Shown one piece after another: positions 9,031 through 17,608 of a DNA stretch of 19,034 nucleotides. Where the stretch lies: NCBI GenBank assembly GCA_030407315.1, contig JALQPE010002923.1, positions 1 to 19,034 of the forward strand. The letters run 5' to 3'. The stretch is from Asparagopsis taxiformis (lineage: Eukaryota > Rhodophyta > Florideophyceae > Bonnemaisoniales > Bonnemaisoniaceae). The notes below the pieces were generated by a model, which saw nothing but the letters and a program-made list of their open reading frames with translations, made no database searches and had not been told where the DNA came from. Each line of letters begins with the position of its first letter. The first letter of the stretch is position 1. The position numbers and the translations under genes were made by a program.

Positions 9031-9349
9031 ACCGTCGATCACCCATCTCCCTCACTATCGCGTTCTCCCTACCATCCGAACGCCATGCACCACCATCCGC
9101 ACATACTTCAAGAACCCTCACGACCTAGATTACAAAAAATCTGCTCCTTCCCAATTCCATCCCCGCTTTCCTCGACACCACCCCAGCCCATTAAATCATC
9201 AAGACATGAAACACGAACATGGTCAGCAAAATCTTACACGACTTGAAACCCACTCTTACTTCTATCGTATGCCCGAAAATATACACATACCAGAAACACC
9301 TCACAGCTTCATTCCCCATCTTCCTAGATCCCTTCTTCACTCTCCCTGA
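9031..9349. other. C-rich, G-poor gene-free tract
   Basis: The plus strand is dominated by C, A and T with few G. Short open frames exist but show only low-complexity Pro/Ser/Thr content. It leads without a sharp edge into the composite tandem array. Confidence 0.4.
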
Positions 9350-10790
9350 GTCCTGCCGTTCCTGCTTCACCACTCCTGCATCACATACACAACATCAACC
9401 CCAACAGTCAGATTCAAAAGCAACGCTTACCACGCCAGATATCTTAGAAAATCCCTTACTTACCTCTCATCCATCCTACACACAATACAAACCATGATGC
9501 AAAAACCTTGCAATGAATAATCAAAGTCAGCAGTCCATATCTTCGCAAAACAAGTCTTGGCGCTCAATGAAACTTACCTTCTGTCATCACCATTCCAGCA
9601 TCACCTGCATAAAATCGAAATCAACAACAACAGTCGGACTCAAAACCCACATGTCCCTCTCAGCATACTCTCAAAACTTCCGCACTTTCCTTCGCTCGAC
9701 ACAATACGCACCATGACTGGATAAGCTTCCAATGAATAAATATCGCATTAACTGCAATAGTCAGATTCGAAACAAACACTTCTCTCGATGCATACCCTCA
9801 GAACTCACTTACTCTCGTTTCATTCTACACACAATACAGACCAAAAGTCGAAAATCTCACAACCAACAAATGAAGTCAACATTCCGCATCTTCGCACCAC
9901 CGGACTGCACGCTAAATGCAACTTACCTTCCGTCATCACCATTCCTGCATCACCTACAAAAAATCGAAATCAACAACAACAGTCGGACTGAAAACCCATG
10001 CTTCCCTCGCTGCATACCCTCAGAACTTACTTACCCTCGTTGTATCCTGCACACAATAGAAACCATAAGTCAAAAATTGTACAAAAAAATGTAGTCAGCA
10101 TTCCATATCTTCGCGCAACTTAACTAGGCGCTCAATGTAACTTACCTTCCGTCATCACCATTCCAGAATCACCTACACAAAATCAACATCAACCACAGCA
10201 GTCAGACTCAAAACCCACATTCCACTCACTGCACCCCTCAAATGCTCGCCTACCTCCCTTCCACCCTTCAGCAATATGCACCATGACTCACTAAGCTCCC
10301 AATAAATAAATATTGCATAAAAGACGACAGTCAAATTTAAAACAAACACTTCCCTCGCTTCATACCCTCAGGACGCACTTAACCTCTTCATCTCGTTGCA
10401 TCACATACAATACAACCAATAATTCACAAATCGTGCAACGAAAAAATGTAGTCAGCATTCCATTTCATCGCGAAACCCGTCTTTCAGCTCAATGAAACTT
10501 ACCTTACTTCATCACTATTCCTGCACCACCTATACAACATCAAAATGAACCAGAACAGTCAGACTAAAAACCCATGCATCCCTTATTGCACACCCGCGAG
10601 ACTAACTTACTTACCTGCCTCCCATGGTTCACAACATGCAAACCACGACTCACGAAGCTTCTAATGAATCAATATCGCATCAACGACAACAGTACGACTC
10701 AAAACACACGCTTCCCTCGCTGCATACTCTCCAAACTGGCATACTCACCGTCGTTCTATCCTCTACACCAAACAAAGGAAACACGACCAA
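9350..10790. repeat. Degenerate composite tandem array (about 350-bp and 220-bp periods)
   Basis: Recurring anchors show the repeat structure. GTCAGCATTCCATATCTTCGC-type blocks followed by CTCAATG-AACTTACC occur with the ACTTACC at about 9572, 9921, 10140 and 10497. Blocks of the form CAGTCAGACTCAAAAC, often with CTTCCCTCGCTGCATACCCTC, occur about eight times (about 9405, 9628, 9759, 9981, 10189, 10329, 10556, 10690). AAGCTTCCAATGAATAAATA-type blocks occur near 9724, 10291 and 10658. Units are therefore a composite of sub-blocks, with about 350 bp between full units and about 220 bp where one sub-block is missing. The strand is strikingly A/C-rich. Long frames through it are repeat artefacts. 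Confidence 0.75.
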
Positions 10791-10951
10791 AGAACCTCAG
10801 CCAGTGACGGCGGAGAAGTGGAACTCCACAGATTAACCTGCGGCGTCGACTGGACAGCTTTCAACGTCAGCTTAAGTCCTGCTGTGCATACTCCATATCA
10901 TCGCCGTATTGAGATTAATAATGGCCCAAGCCATGGTCTCTGAACTCCCGA
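10730..10951 (+). pseudogene. Possible orphan coding fragment
   Basis: From the end of the tandem array a single forward frame runs without an internal Met to a TGA near 10949, through TSASDGGEVELHRLTCGVDW and TAFNVSLSPAVHTPYHRR. Its composition differs from the low-complexity array and looks protein-like. It has no start codon and no recognisable domain. It could be an exon or a gene remnant, or chance. Confidence 0.2.
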
Positions 10952-11309
10952 ATGATGAGATCCGGATCGAGAACATCGGAATGGTATAATCATATATATC
11001 ACAATCCATTTGCTTCCCTTAAATGATCCCTGTAATATCCACTGTAAAGCACAAACTTATTCCATGAAGTTCGCAGTTAATATAATTTTATTATTTCAAA
11101 TGAATTAATTGAAAATCCATCTCCCACGGCGGTCATTCGTCCTTCCCAGCGCACGTTGCCAGCAAAATGTGTGACCTAGCGGTGATGATTGATCGCCCAG
11201 GCACATTCCACCATTGGGCTGCCAGAAGTGAGCACAAAACTGATACCCACAAAACCACGAGAACATTACAAACGAGGTCTCGAACGCACATTTGGAATAC
11301 AATATAAAT
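10952..11309. other. AT-rich spacer before the inverted repeat
   Basis: AT-rich sequence (for example TAATATAATTTTATTATTTC at about 11076) is followed by a more balanced stretch. Weak similarity to the outer flank of the right arm (TTACAAAC and ACGCA on the inverted strand) hints that arm homology once extended further out. No gene can be supported. Confidence 0.35.
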
Positions 11310-11772
11310 ACTATACAACAAACTCTACTCGCTATCTCAGACGACGCGGTCACAAGTAGCGTAGTCCCAACCTTCCGTGAGGCCTTTCCTGATGCTTACA
11401 AGTGCGAAACACGTCAAAACGTACATCAGAAGTGAGTGCGGATTTTTCGGCACAGGAGATGCTGGGCCACCAAATTGATTTTTTCGGAAATTTTAGAATT
11501 TCTGGGCTGGCCAGCAATGCAATCGAGCTGGACATCCACCGGACGTCCATTTCAGGTTGGTCGTGAGAGAGTGGGGCGGGACCATGATGAAACAAGGACC
11601 AAGACCTGTCCCTGACGTGTTGAGCCTGAAATCGACCCTTCGTAAGACGCGATTTTGGCTTACAGTTGGTGCTTACAGAAGCCAGTGATGACCCCGGTCG
11701 GGGCGGCAGCCGGTTCCTGGGGCCGTTGTGGCCAAATTAGACACCTTGATTTGAATTGAAATTTGGGCTATT

Positions 11773-11826
11773 CTCAAAAACATGCACATGTGAACATGTT
11801 TTGAGATGGGGGTCTGCCGTACGGCA
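11773..11826 (+). repeat. Hairpin plus CCGTACGG palindrome, left copy 1
   Basis: The arms CTCAAAAACATG and CATGTTTTGAG (one T shorter than in the other copies) enclose the self-complementary CACATGTG. TGCCGTACGGCA follows at 11815-11826, a shortened form of the 14-bp palindrome found in copies 2 and 3. Confidence 0.8.
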
Positions 11827-12270
11827 CAATCGACCCGCCCAAATCGATGATTTTTCACAATTTTTTTCTGCCCGAAATTTTAGAATTTCTGGGCTGGCCA
11901 GCAGTGCAATCAAGCTGGACATCCACCGGACGTCCATTTCAGGTTGGTCGTGTGCTGCCCACATCCATGCATTGCAGCAACTAAGCAGGCGGGCTCACTA
12001 CTCATACAAAGTGCACGTAGCATGGGCAGCATGATGGATGAGCAGTGTTTGTCGTGAGAAAGTGGGGTGGGAGCATGTCGAAACAAGGACCAAAACTTCG
12101 CCCTGGCGTATTGAGCCTGAGCCTGGAATCGATCCTTCGTGAGATGTGGCTTTGCTTACAGTTGTGCTTACAGAAGCCAGCGATGGCCCCGCTCGGGGCG
12201 TCGGATGGCTTCTTCTGGGGCCGTTGTGGCCAGATTAGACACCTTGATTTGAATTGAAATTTGGGCTATT

Positions 12271-12326
12271 CTCAAAAACATGCACATGTGAACATGTTTT
12301 TGAGATGGGGGTGTGCCGTACGGCAC
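12271..12326 (+). repeat. Hairpin plus 14-bp palindrome, left copy 2
   Basis: The perfect 12-bp arms CTCAAAAACATG / CATGTTTTTGAG lie at 12271-12304, and the perfect palindrome GTGCCGTACGGCAC at 12313-12326. Confidence 0.85.
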
Positions 12327-12449
12327 TTTCGACCCGCCCAAATCGATGATTTTGCAATTTTTTTTCTGACTGAAATTTTAGAATTTCTGGGCTCGCCAGC
12401 AATGCAATTGATGGACATTCACCGGACGTCCATTTCAGGTTGGTCGAGT

Positions 12450-13150
12450 ATTGCACATGGATACAGTTTTGCAGCTATTTCTCCCCAACATTTTAGAATT
12501 TCAGGGCTGACCAGCAATGTAACCGAGGCGGACTTCCACTGGACGTCCATTTCAAGTTAGGCTAGTGCTGCACATTTGCTCGCATCGCAGCAACTAAGCA
12601 AGTGTTGAGAGCACCGAGATGCCATGCAGACAAGAGGGAATCGGCTGCAAACGGCTTCCCTGGTCGGCAGCTGGATGTCTGGATGTCAATGGCTGCAAGC
12701 ATGGAAATCTTGCTACCGCACGGCGCATACACACTGCAGCAGCACATCACTGACGCATGCGAAAGTTGGGTGCTGCAGTGCGTGGTTGTTTGTGTGTTTT
12801 GTGTGTGCACGACGAACCTTGTGGTATCCCTAGGCGTGCACTGGTGCAAAAAATTTGGACTGCCCCATCGGTCGTACTTTGACGCATTTACATGCATCGG
12901 AGAACGACCAAGGAGGTAGAGCAGCAATCGCTGTTGGCTGAGCGTCCAAATTGGAGGGCTTGGGACAATGGTTCTATAGCAGTCATTTATAGGACGCCCA
13001 CCGTTGATGACTGAGATCCACGGTGGGTTTAGTATTCATGGTGTTGTCCTGCATTGGCGGATGTCGAAGACGAGTACTTCCAGTGAGCGTCCAAGCTGAA
13101 CAGCGTGAGTGGGTAAGTGAGCGGGGAGGGGCCGCTCGGGGCGCTTGGTA
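12450..13150. other. Single-copy part of the left arm; open frames not conserved
   Basis: Both strands show frames of 105-121 codons here, but they lack an ATG. In the right-arm copy the equivalent minus-to-plus frames are broken by a single-base difference in the GTGTGTTTTGTGTG tract (near 12796; right copy near 16615). This argues against protein coding. Confidence 0.55.
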
Positions 13151-13229
13151 GCTTCTGGGGCCGTTGTGGCCAAATTAGAATCAAGCCTATGTCCGGCGGA
13201 CGTCCTGAATTGCTTTATTTTGGGCTATT

Positions 13230-13285
13230 CTCAAAAACATGCACATGTGAACATGTTTTTGAGATGGGGGTGTGCCGTACGGCAC
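13230..13285 (+). repeat. Hairpin plus 14-bp palindrome, left copy 3
   Basis: The hairpin is at 13230-13263 and GTGCCGTACGGCAC at 13272-13285. This copy is preceded by an extra GGCGGACGTCC (about 13194-13204) in place of the ACACCTTGATTTGAATTG seen in copies 1 and 2. Confidence 0.85.
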
Positions 13286-13549
13286 TTTCGACCGCCCAAA
13301 TCGATGTATTTTTGCATTTTTTTTCTGACTGAAATTTTAGAATTTCTGGGCTCGCCAGCAATGCAATTGCGCTGGTCATTCACCGGACGTCTATATGCGC
13401 TCAAGCGATTGCTGTCTGCTTCAAATACCTGAGACATTATTGCCCCACACGACATAAAGTCCCCCAACATGCGACGCCCATCAAACATAAACATTTTCAT
13501 GCTCTTACTACATTCTAGTCGCACACATACATCCATCTTCAAACAAAAA

Positions 13550-13977
13550 ATGTCATTTAAACACCACCAGTCCCGCTTCATCGTACGCCAATACCGTCCA
13601 GTCGCCCAGCAGACAAGCTAGCCGTGCAGAAAACAAGCACTGCCATCTACGACGGAAACGACTGGATCTCATCATCGCTCTCAGCATTTCCAACAAGCCC
13701 AACATGTTTCCCCTACGTCACCCTGCAAAACGATACCATTGTATACTTCTGCATTCTCCGTCAATTGCATTCATTCAATCTGCGCAATGAATTCTTCAAT
13801 CTCGAAGCCGGCCGGGTTTTCTGCCCATCCTGCAATAAGGGCATTGGAGAAAGTTCTCTAACAATGGCCACTAAAGCCTTGATGCAACTACACGATGCTG
13901 ATTGCTTCTATCGCTTCCTCAAATCTGTCGACATTTACAACATACCATCCATCCGAAACATTTCCAAACTAAACTAG
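13550..13977 (+). pseudogene. Possible small gene with CPSC motif, one frame change
   Basis: ATG 13550 in an A-rich context (AAAAAATG) begins MSFKHHQSRFIVRQYRPVAQ, which stops at 13619-13621. An overlapping frame, open from 13561, continues through AIYDGNDWISSSLSAFPTSP, TIVYFCILRQLHSF and EAGRVFCPSCNKGIGESS to the TAG at 13975-13977. Joined by one shift near 13600 this would be about 140 residues. The single CPSC could be half a zinc site, but no partner Cys/His pair is obvious. The composition looks protein-like. The family is unrecognised. A one-base deletion or an unseen short intron could explain the shift. Confidence 0.35.
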
Positions 13978-14985
13978 ACTGTTCATTGACAAACTCGTGT
14001 GTAGCCCCATTTAGACCACTCACCACTGGTATCTGCTGAGTCACCGCGCACTGCCCTGGTGCTCCCTCCTGAATTCGCTTGGGCTGTCTCAATACATTCC
14101 GTACTATGCCTATGAAGCAGTCCCATTATGGATCAGCGTTCTGCGTGTTCAGCACATCATCCCCACGTTACCAGAGCTGCAATTTCTCAGCGGTACGGGT
14201 ATCATCAATCCTTAGCACAGATGTGATACAGCAGCCGATGCAGGTCAATTTCTAGACTCGTAATTTTGCACTCAAGAAGGGAGATCGGTATGGAAATTGT
14301 CCAGGCATAACAAACCGCCTGTCCTGCTCTCCTGCAGAGCAAGCTCCATCGATCCAGTCGATCAGGAACCTGACGACATGTAGTCGGCGTTCGTTCCGGA
14401 CGCGGAAAGGGCAAATTTTTGTGTGGCGTTTGCAGATTCAGTCGCAACGGGAAGCGATGAAACTTTCCGCATGGCGTTTGACTGCGGTTTATTTGAGACA
14501 GACATCGAGCGATCGGTGTTTCTGTCCAGATGAAGCTGGAGATCAATGCCGTATTTGAGCTGATAATTGGAGCAAAGATTTGAAACAAATTTTCTGTGCA
14601 AATTTACGACGCGACACGGCGGAGGGTGGATAACTCAACGTTAGATGTTATTGGTTGAGCCAACATTACAAGACCGTACCGACGACACGCGCAATCATTG
14701 ATTTTTCGCTCATTGCTTAGGGAGCAAAACTGTCCTATGGTCGTATCAAGTTAGACCAGCACATATTTCCGCAACATCTTGGTGGAACGAAGTCGGTGCT
14801 CACGAAAGCCTGAGAGCTGCCTTGAGTCGAGGATTTTGTACGCCGCCTTATCTGTGGTAGTTTCATACTGCGTTGTTTCACCGTTGGACCTGTGCCACGC
14901 ACACTTGGATCTCTCTCCATACGTACGTGTAGATATGATGTGAATTGAGCTACAATAGCATACCAAACTGGAAACCAGTATCTAC

Positions 14986-15264
14986 ATGCTTTGTGAGAAT
15001 ATAATGCCTCTTCCTCGAGAAAAGGCCTCCTTCGGAATACTAGATTTCATTCAACCATATCCATCCATCTCCCATCGCTTCAGCATGAAATCATCACCAT
15101 TCCATCCATCGCAACGTTCGTCTCTATCGAAACACTACTCTCCACACATCTCCCCGATCTTTCAGTCCGACCGTACCCGGCGGCGGCCGAGAGAAACGTA
15201 CTGGCCATTGTTAAAAGTATCTACGACGGCAATGAGCGCATATATTAAATCATTCTCTATGTGA
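14986..15264 (+). CDS. Short hypothetical open frame, 92 aa
   Basis: The frame starts at a real ATG (14986) and ends at 15264. The protein is Ser/Pro/Lys/Arg-rich (for example MKSSPFHPSQRSSLSKHYSP) without recognisable domain, signal peptide or membrane segment. There are no supporting context signals beyond its position in the core between the inverted arms. It could easily be chance. Confidence 0.2.
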   Translation: MLCENIMPLPREKASFGILDFIQPYPSISHRFSMKSSPFHPSQRSSLSKHYSPHISPIFQSDRTRRRPRETYWPLLKVSTTAMSAYIKSFSM

Positions 15265-15346
15265 ACACAGACCCTGATTGCCTCTCGTTTGTGGCAGAAA
15301 TGAAACAAACACAAAGACTGCAACTCGTCCATGCGAGAAGCAAAAG

Positions 15347-15868
15347 CTACAGATTTTTTAGCAAGTATCGATAGCTACAAAGAACCACTGCAACGTTTAT
15401 TCTAGACTTGTATACATTTTCATTAGCACTTACATTACCATACACGAATAGTATTGCATTAAAGATGTTTATGAGAATGACAGGGGTCAGCGGCCGGGTT
15501 CCCTCCAGCTCAGCTTGGCTCAGCTCCGGATGCAGATGTGGTGAAGGGAAGAGAGAAAAGTCAGATATTCTACCATGATCTGATTTGATTTGCAATCCGA
15601 GAACTTCTTGACTCCCAAAAGGTGTAAACAGTATCCCTGCATATTGGCATCGCCCAAAGAACTGCAGCACTAACTCAATTTTCATTGCAGAGATCAGCAC
15701 AACGTATTCGTCTTGAGTGTCACAAGTTGCAATTAGATGGCGCTGACTCGAAGCTAGGAGAGTTGGTAGTTGTGCCGAGTCGGCGTCTTCGGTTTGATCG
15801 CTCGTGTAAATATCCAAGCAAATGGCAGGCAAGGAGATACAAAGCCACGCAACAATCAAGCTTACCAC
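15347..15868 (-). CDS. Hypothetical open frame with hydrophobic N-terminus, about 173 codons
   Basis: This is the longest open frame of the core. It begins near a hydrophobic stretch, VSLIVAWLCISLPAICLDIY, that could be a signal or membrane anchor, then VVLISAMKIELVLQFFG, and a second hydrophobic stretch, PVILINIFNAILFVYG, before the stop at 15347. There is no in-frame ATG upstream of the hydrophobic stretch. The sequence GTAAGC at 15865-15860 (minus strand) could instead be a 5' splice site following ATG exons from 15923 or 15890 in another frame, in which case the hydrophobic N-terminus is intronic. No family is recognised. Either a real gene with an unresolved first exon or a chance frame. 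Confidence 0.25.
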   Translation of the reverse strand: MVSLIVAWLCISLPAICLDIYTSDQTEDADSAQLPTLLASSQRHLIATCDTQDEYVVLISAMKIELVLQFFGRCQYAGILFTPFGSQEVLGLQIKSDHGRISDFSLFPSPHLHPELSQAELEGTRPLTPVILINIFNAILFVYGNVSANENVYKSRINVAVVLCSYRYLLKNL

Positions 15869-16120
15869 ATTCCCCAGCCAGAATCACCATAGAAATCCTT
15901 GCAGTCTGCATCACACAGATCATCTTACGCAGTGCGTGCTGCCCAGGTCGTTATTCGGCCCTATCCAGAAACACTTTCAGGCCTAGTGCAACCAGTAGAT
16001 CTGAAATGGAAATGGACGTCCGGTGAATGACCAGCGCAATTGCATTGCTGGCGAGCCCAGAAATTCTAAAATTTCAGTCAGAAAAAAAATGCAAAAATAC
16101 ATCGATTTGGGCGGTCGAAA

Positions 16121-16176
16121 GTGCCGTACGGCACACCCCCATCTCAAAAACATGTTCACATGTGCATGTTTTTGAG
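16121..16176 (-). repeat. 14-bp palindrome plus hairpin, right copy 1
   Basis: GTGCCGTACGGCAC at 16121-16134 and the hairpin at 16143-16176. This is the counterpart of left copy 3. Confidence 0.85.
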
Positions 16177-17090
16177 AATAGCCCAAAAAATAAAGCAATT
16201 CAGGACGTCCGCCGGACATAGGCTTGATTCTAATTTGGCCACAACGGCCCCAGAAGCTACCAAGCGCCCCGAGCGGCCCCTCCCCGCTCACTTACCCACT
16301 CACGCTGTTCAGCTTGGACGCTCACTGGAAGTACTCGTCTTCGACATCCGCCAATGCAGGACAACACCATGAATACTAAACCCAACCCACCGTGGATCTC
16401 AGTCATCAACGGTGGGCGTCCTATAAATGACTGCTATAGAACCATTGTCCCCAGCCCTCCAATTTGGACGCTCAGCCAACAGCGATTGCTGCTCTACCTC
16501 CTTGGTCGTTCTCCGATGCATGTAAATGCGTCAAAGTACGACCGATGGGGCAGTCCAAATTTTTTGCACCAGTGCACGCCTAGGGATACCACAAGGTTCG
16601 TCGTGCACACACAAACACACAAACAACCACGCACTGCAGCACCCAACTTTCGCATGCGTCAGTGATGTGCTGCTGCAGTGTGTATGCGCCGTGCGGTAGC
16701 AAGATTTCCATGCTTGCAGCCATTGACATCCAGACATCCAGCTGCCGACCAGGGAAGCCGTTTGCAGCCGATTCCCTCTTGTCTGCATGGCATCTCGGTG
16801 CTCTCAACACTTGCTTAGTTGCTGCGATGCGAGCAAATGTGCAGCACTAGCCTAACTTGAAATGGACGTCCAGTGGAAGTCCGCCTCGGTTACATTGCTG
16901 GTCAGCCCTGAAATTCTAAAATGTTGGGCTGAGAAATAGCTGCAAAACTGTATCCATGTGCAATACTCGACCAACCTGAAATGGACGTCCGGTGAATGTC
17001 CATCTCAATTGCACTGCTGGCCAGCCCAGAAATTCTAAAATTTCGGGCAGAAAAAAATTGTGAAAAATCATCGATTTGGGCGGGTCGATT

Positions 17091-17146
17091 GTGCCGTACG
17101 GCAGACCCCCATCTCAAAAACATGTTCACATGTGCATGTTTTTGAG
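17091..17146 (-). repeat. CCGTACGG palindrome plus hairpin, right copy 2
   Basis: The palindrome at 17091-17104 ends GGCAG like left copy 1 rather than GGCAC. The hairpin at 17113-17146 has full-length arms, so left copy 1 has since lost a T. Confidence 0.85.
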
Positions 17147-17608
17147 AATAGCCCAAATTTCAATTCAAATCAAGGTGTCTAATTTGGCCACAACGGCCCC
17201 AGGAACCGGCTGCCGCCCCGACCGGGGTCATCACTGGCTTCTGTAAGCACCAACTGTAAGCCAAAATCGCGTCTTACGAAGGGTCGATTTCAGGCTCAAC
17301 ACGTCAGGGACATGTCTTGGTCCTTGTTTCATCATGTTCCCGCCCCACTCTCTCACGACAACCTGAAATGGACGTCCGGTGGATGTCCAGCTCGATTGCA
17401 TTGCTGGCCAGCCCAGAATTCTAAAATTTCCGAAAATCAATTTGGTGGCCCAGCATCTCCTGTGCCGAAAAATCCCGCGCTCACTTCTGATGTACGTCTA
17501 GACGTGTTTCGCACTTGTACGCATCAGAGAACCTCACGGGGTGAGGGTTGAACTACGCTATTTGTGTACCGCGTCGTCTGAAATAGCGAGTAGTGTTTGT
17601 TGTATAGT

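Larger units (their letters stand above)
11551..12447 (+). repeat. Tandem duplication of a unit of about 498 bp inside the left arm
   Basis: The segment TTGGTCGTGAGAGAGTGGGG through CATTTCAGGTTGGTCG (11551-11950) recurs at about 12048-12447 as a diverged copy. Examples of matching positions are GAAACAAGGACCAA, TGCTTACAGAAGCCAG, the hairpin and the GGACGTCC end. GCAGTGCAAT at 11901 corresponds to GCAATGCAAT at 12399, an offset of 498 bp. The right arm carries only one such unit. Confidence 0.75.
11310..13391 (+). repeat. Left arm of the large inverted repeat (about 2.08 kb)
   Basis: The arm starts at ACTATACAACAAAC and ends at CACCGGACGTC. It contains three copies of a core module (about 11719-11950, 12217-12447, 13157-13391). 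Each runs GGGGCCGTTGTGGCC, hairpin, CCGTACGG palindrome, ATCGAT, then TAGAATTTCTGGGCT and a GGACGTC(C/T) end. Two further partial ends, TAGAATTTCTGGGCT...GGACGTCC and TAGAATTTCAGGGCT...GGACGTCC, lie at about 11495-11557 and 12491-12560. About 700 bp between the second and third core copies (12450-13150) are not internally repeated. Confidence 0.9.
13392..16014. other. Core between the inverted arms
   Basis: About 2.6 kb of ordinary, non-repetitive composition. It holds three weak coding candidates (see separate entries at 13550, 14986 and 15347). In 13978-14985 I see no supportable gene. A minus-strand frame at about 14601-14362 reads YGIDLQLHLDRNTDRSMSVS but has no good start. No DDE, tyrosine-recombinase or polymerase motif is recognisable anywhere in the core. 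Confidence 0.4.
11310..17608. mobile_element. Putative long-TIR (foldback-like) element or inverted duplication, about 6.3 kb
   Basis: The arms 11310-13391 and 16015-17608 are inverted copies and enclose 13392-16014. Over the shared parts the arms differ by only a scatter of substitutions and small indels, so the structure is recent or is kept uniform by gene conversion. The core has no recognisable transposase, and no clear target-site duplication is visible at the outer ends, where similarity fades gradually. A non-autonomous foldback/MULE-type element is one reading. Inverted duplication of a repeat block by recombination or replication error is the other. Confidence 0.5.
16015..17608 (-). 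repeat. Right arm of the large inverted repeat (about 1.59 kb)
   Basis: This is the reverse complement of the left arm from 17608 (matches 11310) to 16015 (matches 13391), lacking one unit of about 498 bp. Differences seen by eye include one T less in the GTGTGTTT tract, a 5-bp insertion near 16381, an extra TT in the TTTATTTT run, and scattered substitutions, denser in the outer 300 bp. It carries two hairpin copies. Confidence 0.9.

Noticed and set aside
9732..10094. 120-codon frame in the C/A-rich region
   Set aside because: It spans two units of the degenerate tandem array. Its length follows from the low G content and repeated units.
10921..10989. Short ATG frame reading MAQAMVSELPNDEIRIENIG
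   Set aside because: Only 22 codons with no domain and no neighbouring splice signals; it overlaps the end of the possible orphan fragment in another frame.
11756..12560. Frames reading SQKHAHVN and DIHRTSISGWS in several places
   Set aside because: These are translations of the hairpin and GGACGTCC modules, found in many frames and both strands.
12562..12927. Open frames of 105-121 codons on both strands inside the left arm, repeated in the right arm
   Set aside because: They have no ATG start, and a single-base difference between arms breaks the frames in the right copy, so the sequence is conserved as repeat DNA, not as protein.
11310..17608. LTR retrotransposon
   Set aside because: The long repeats are inverted, not direct, and the core shows no reverse transcriptase, protease, integrase or Gag motif.
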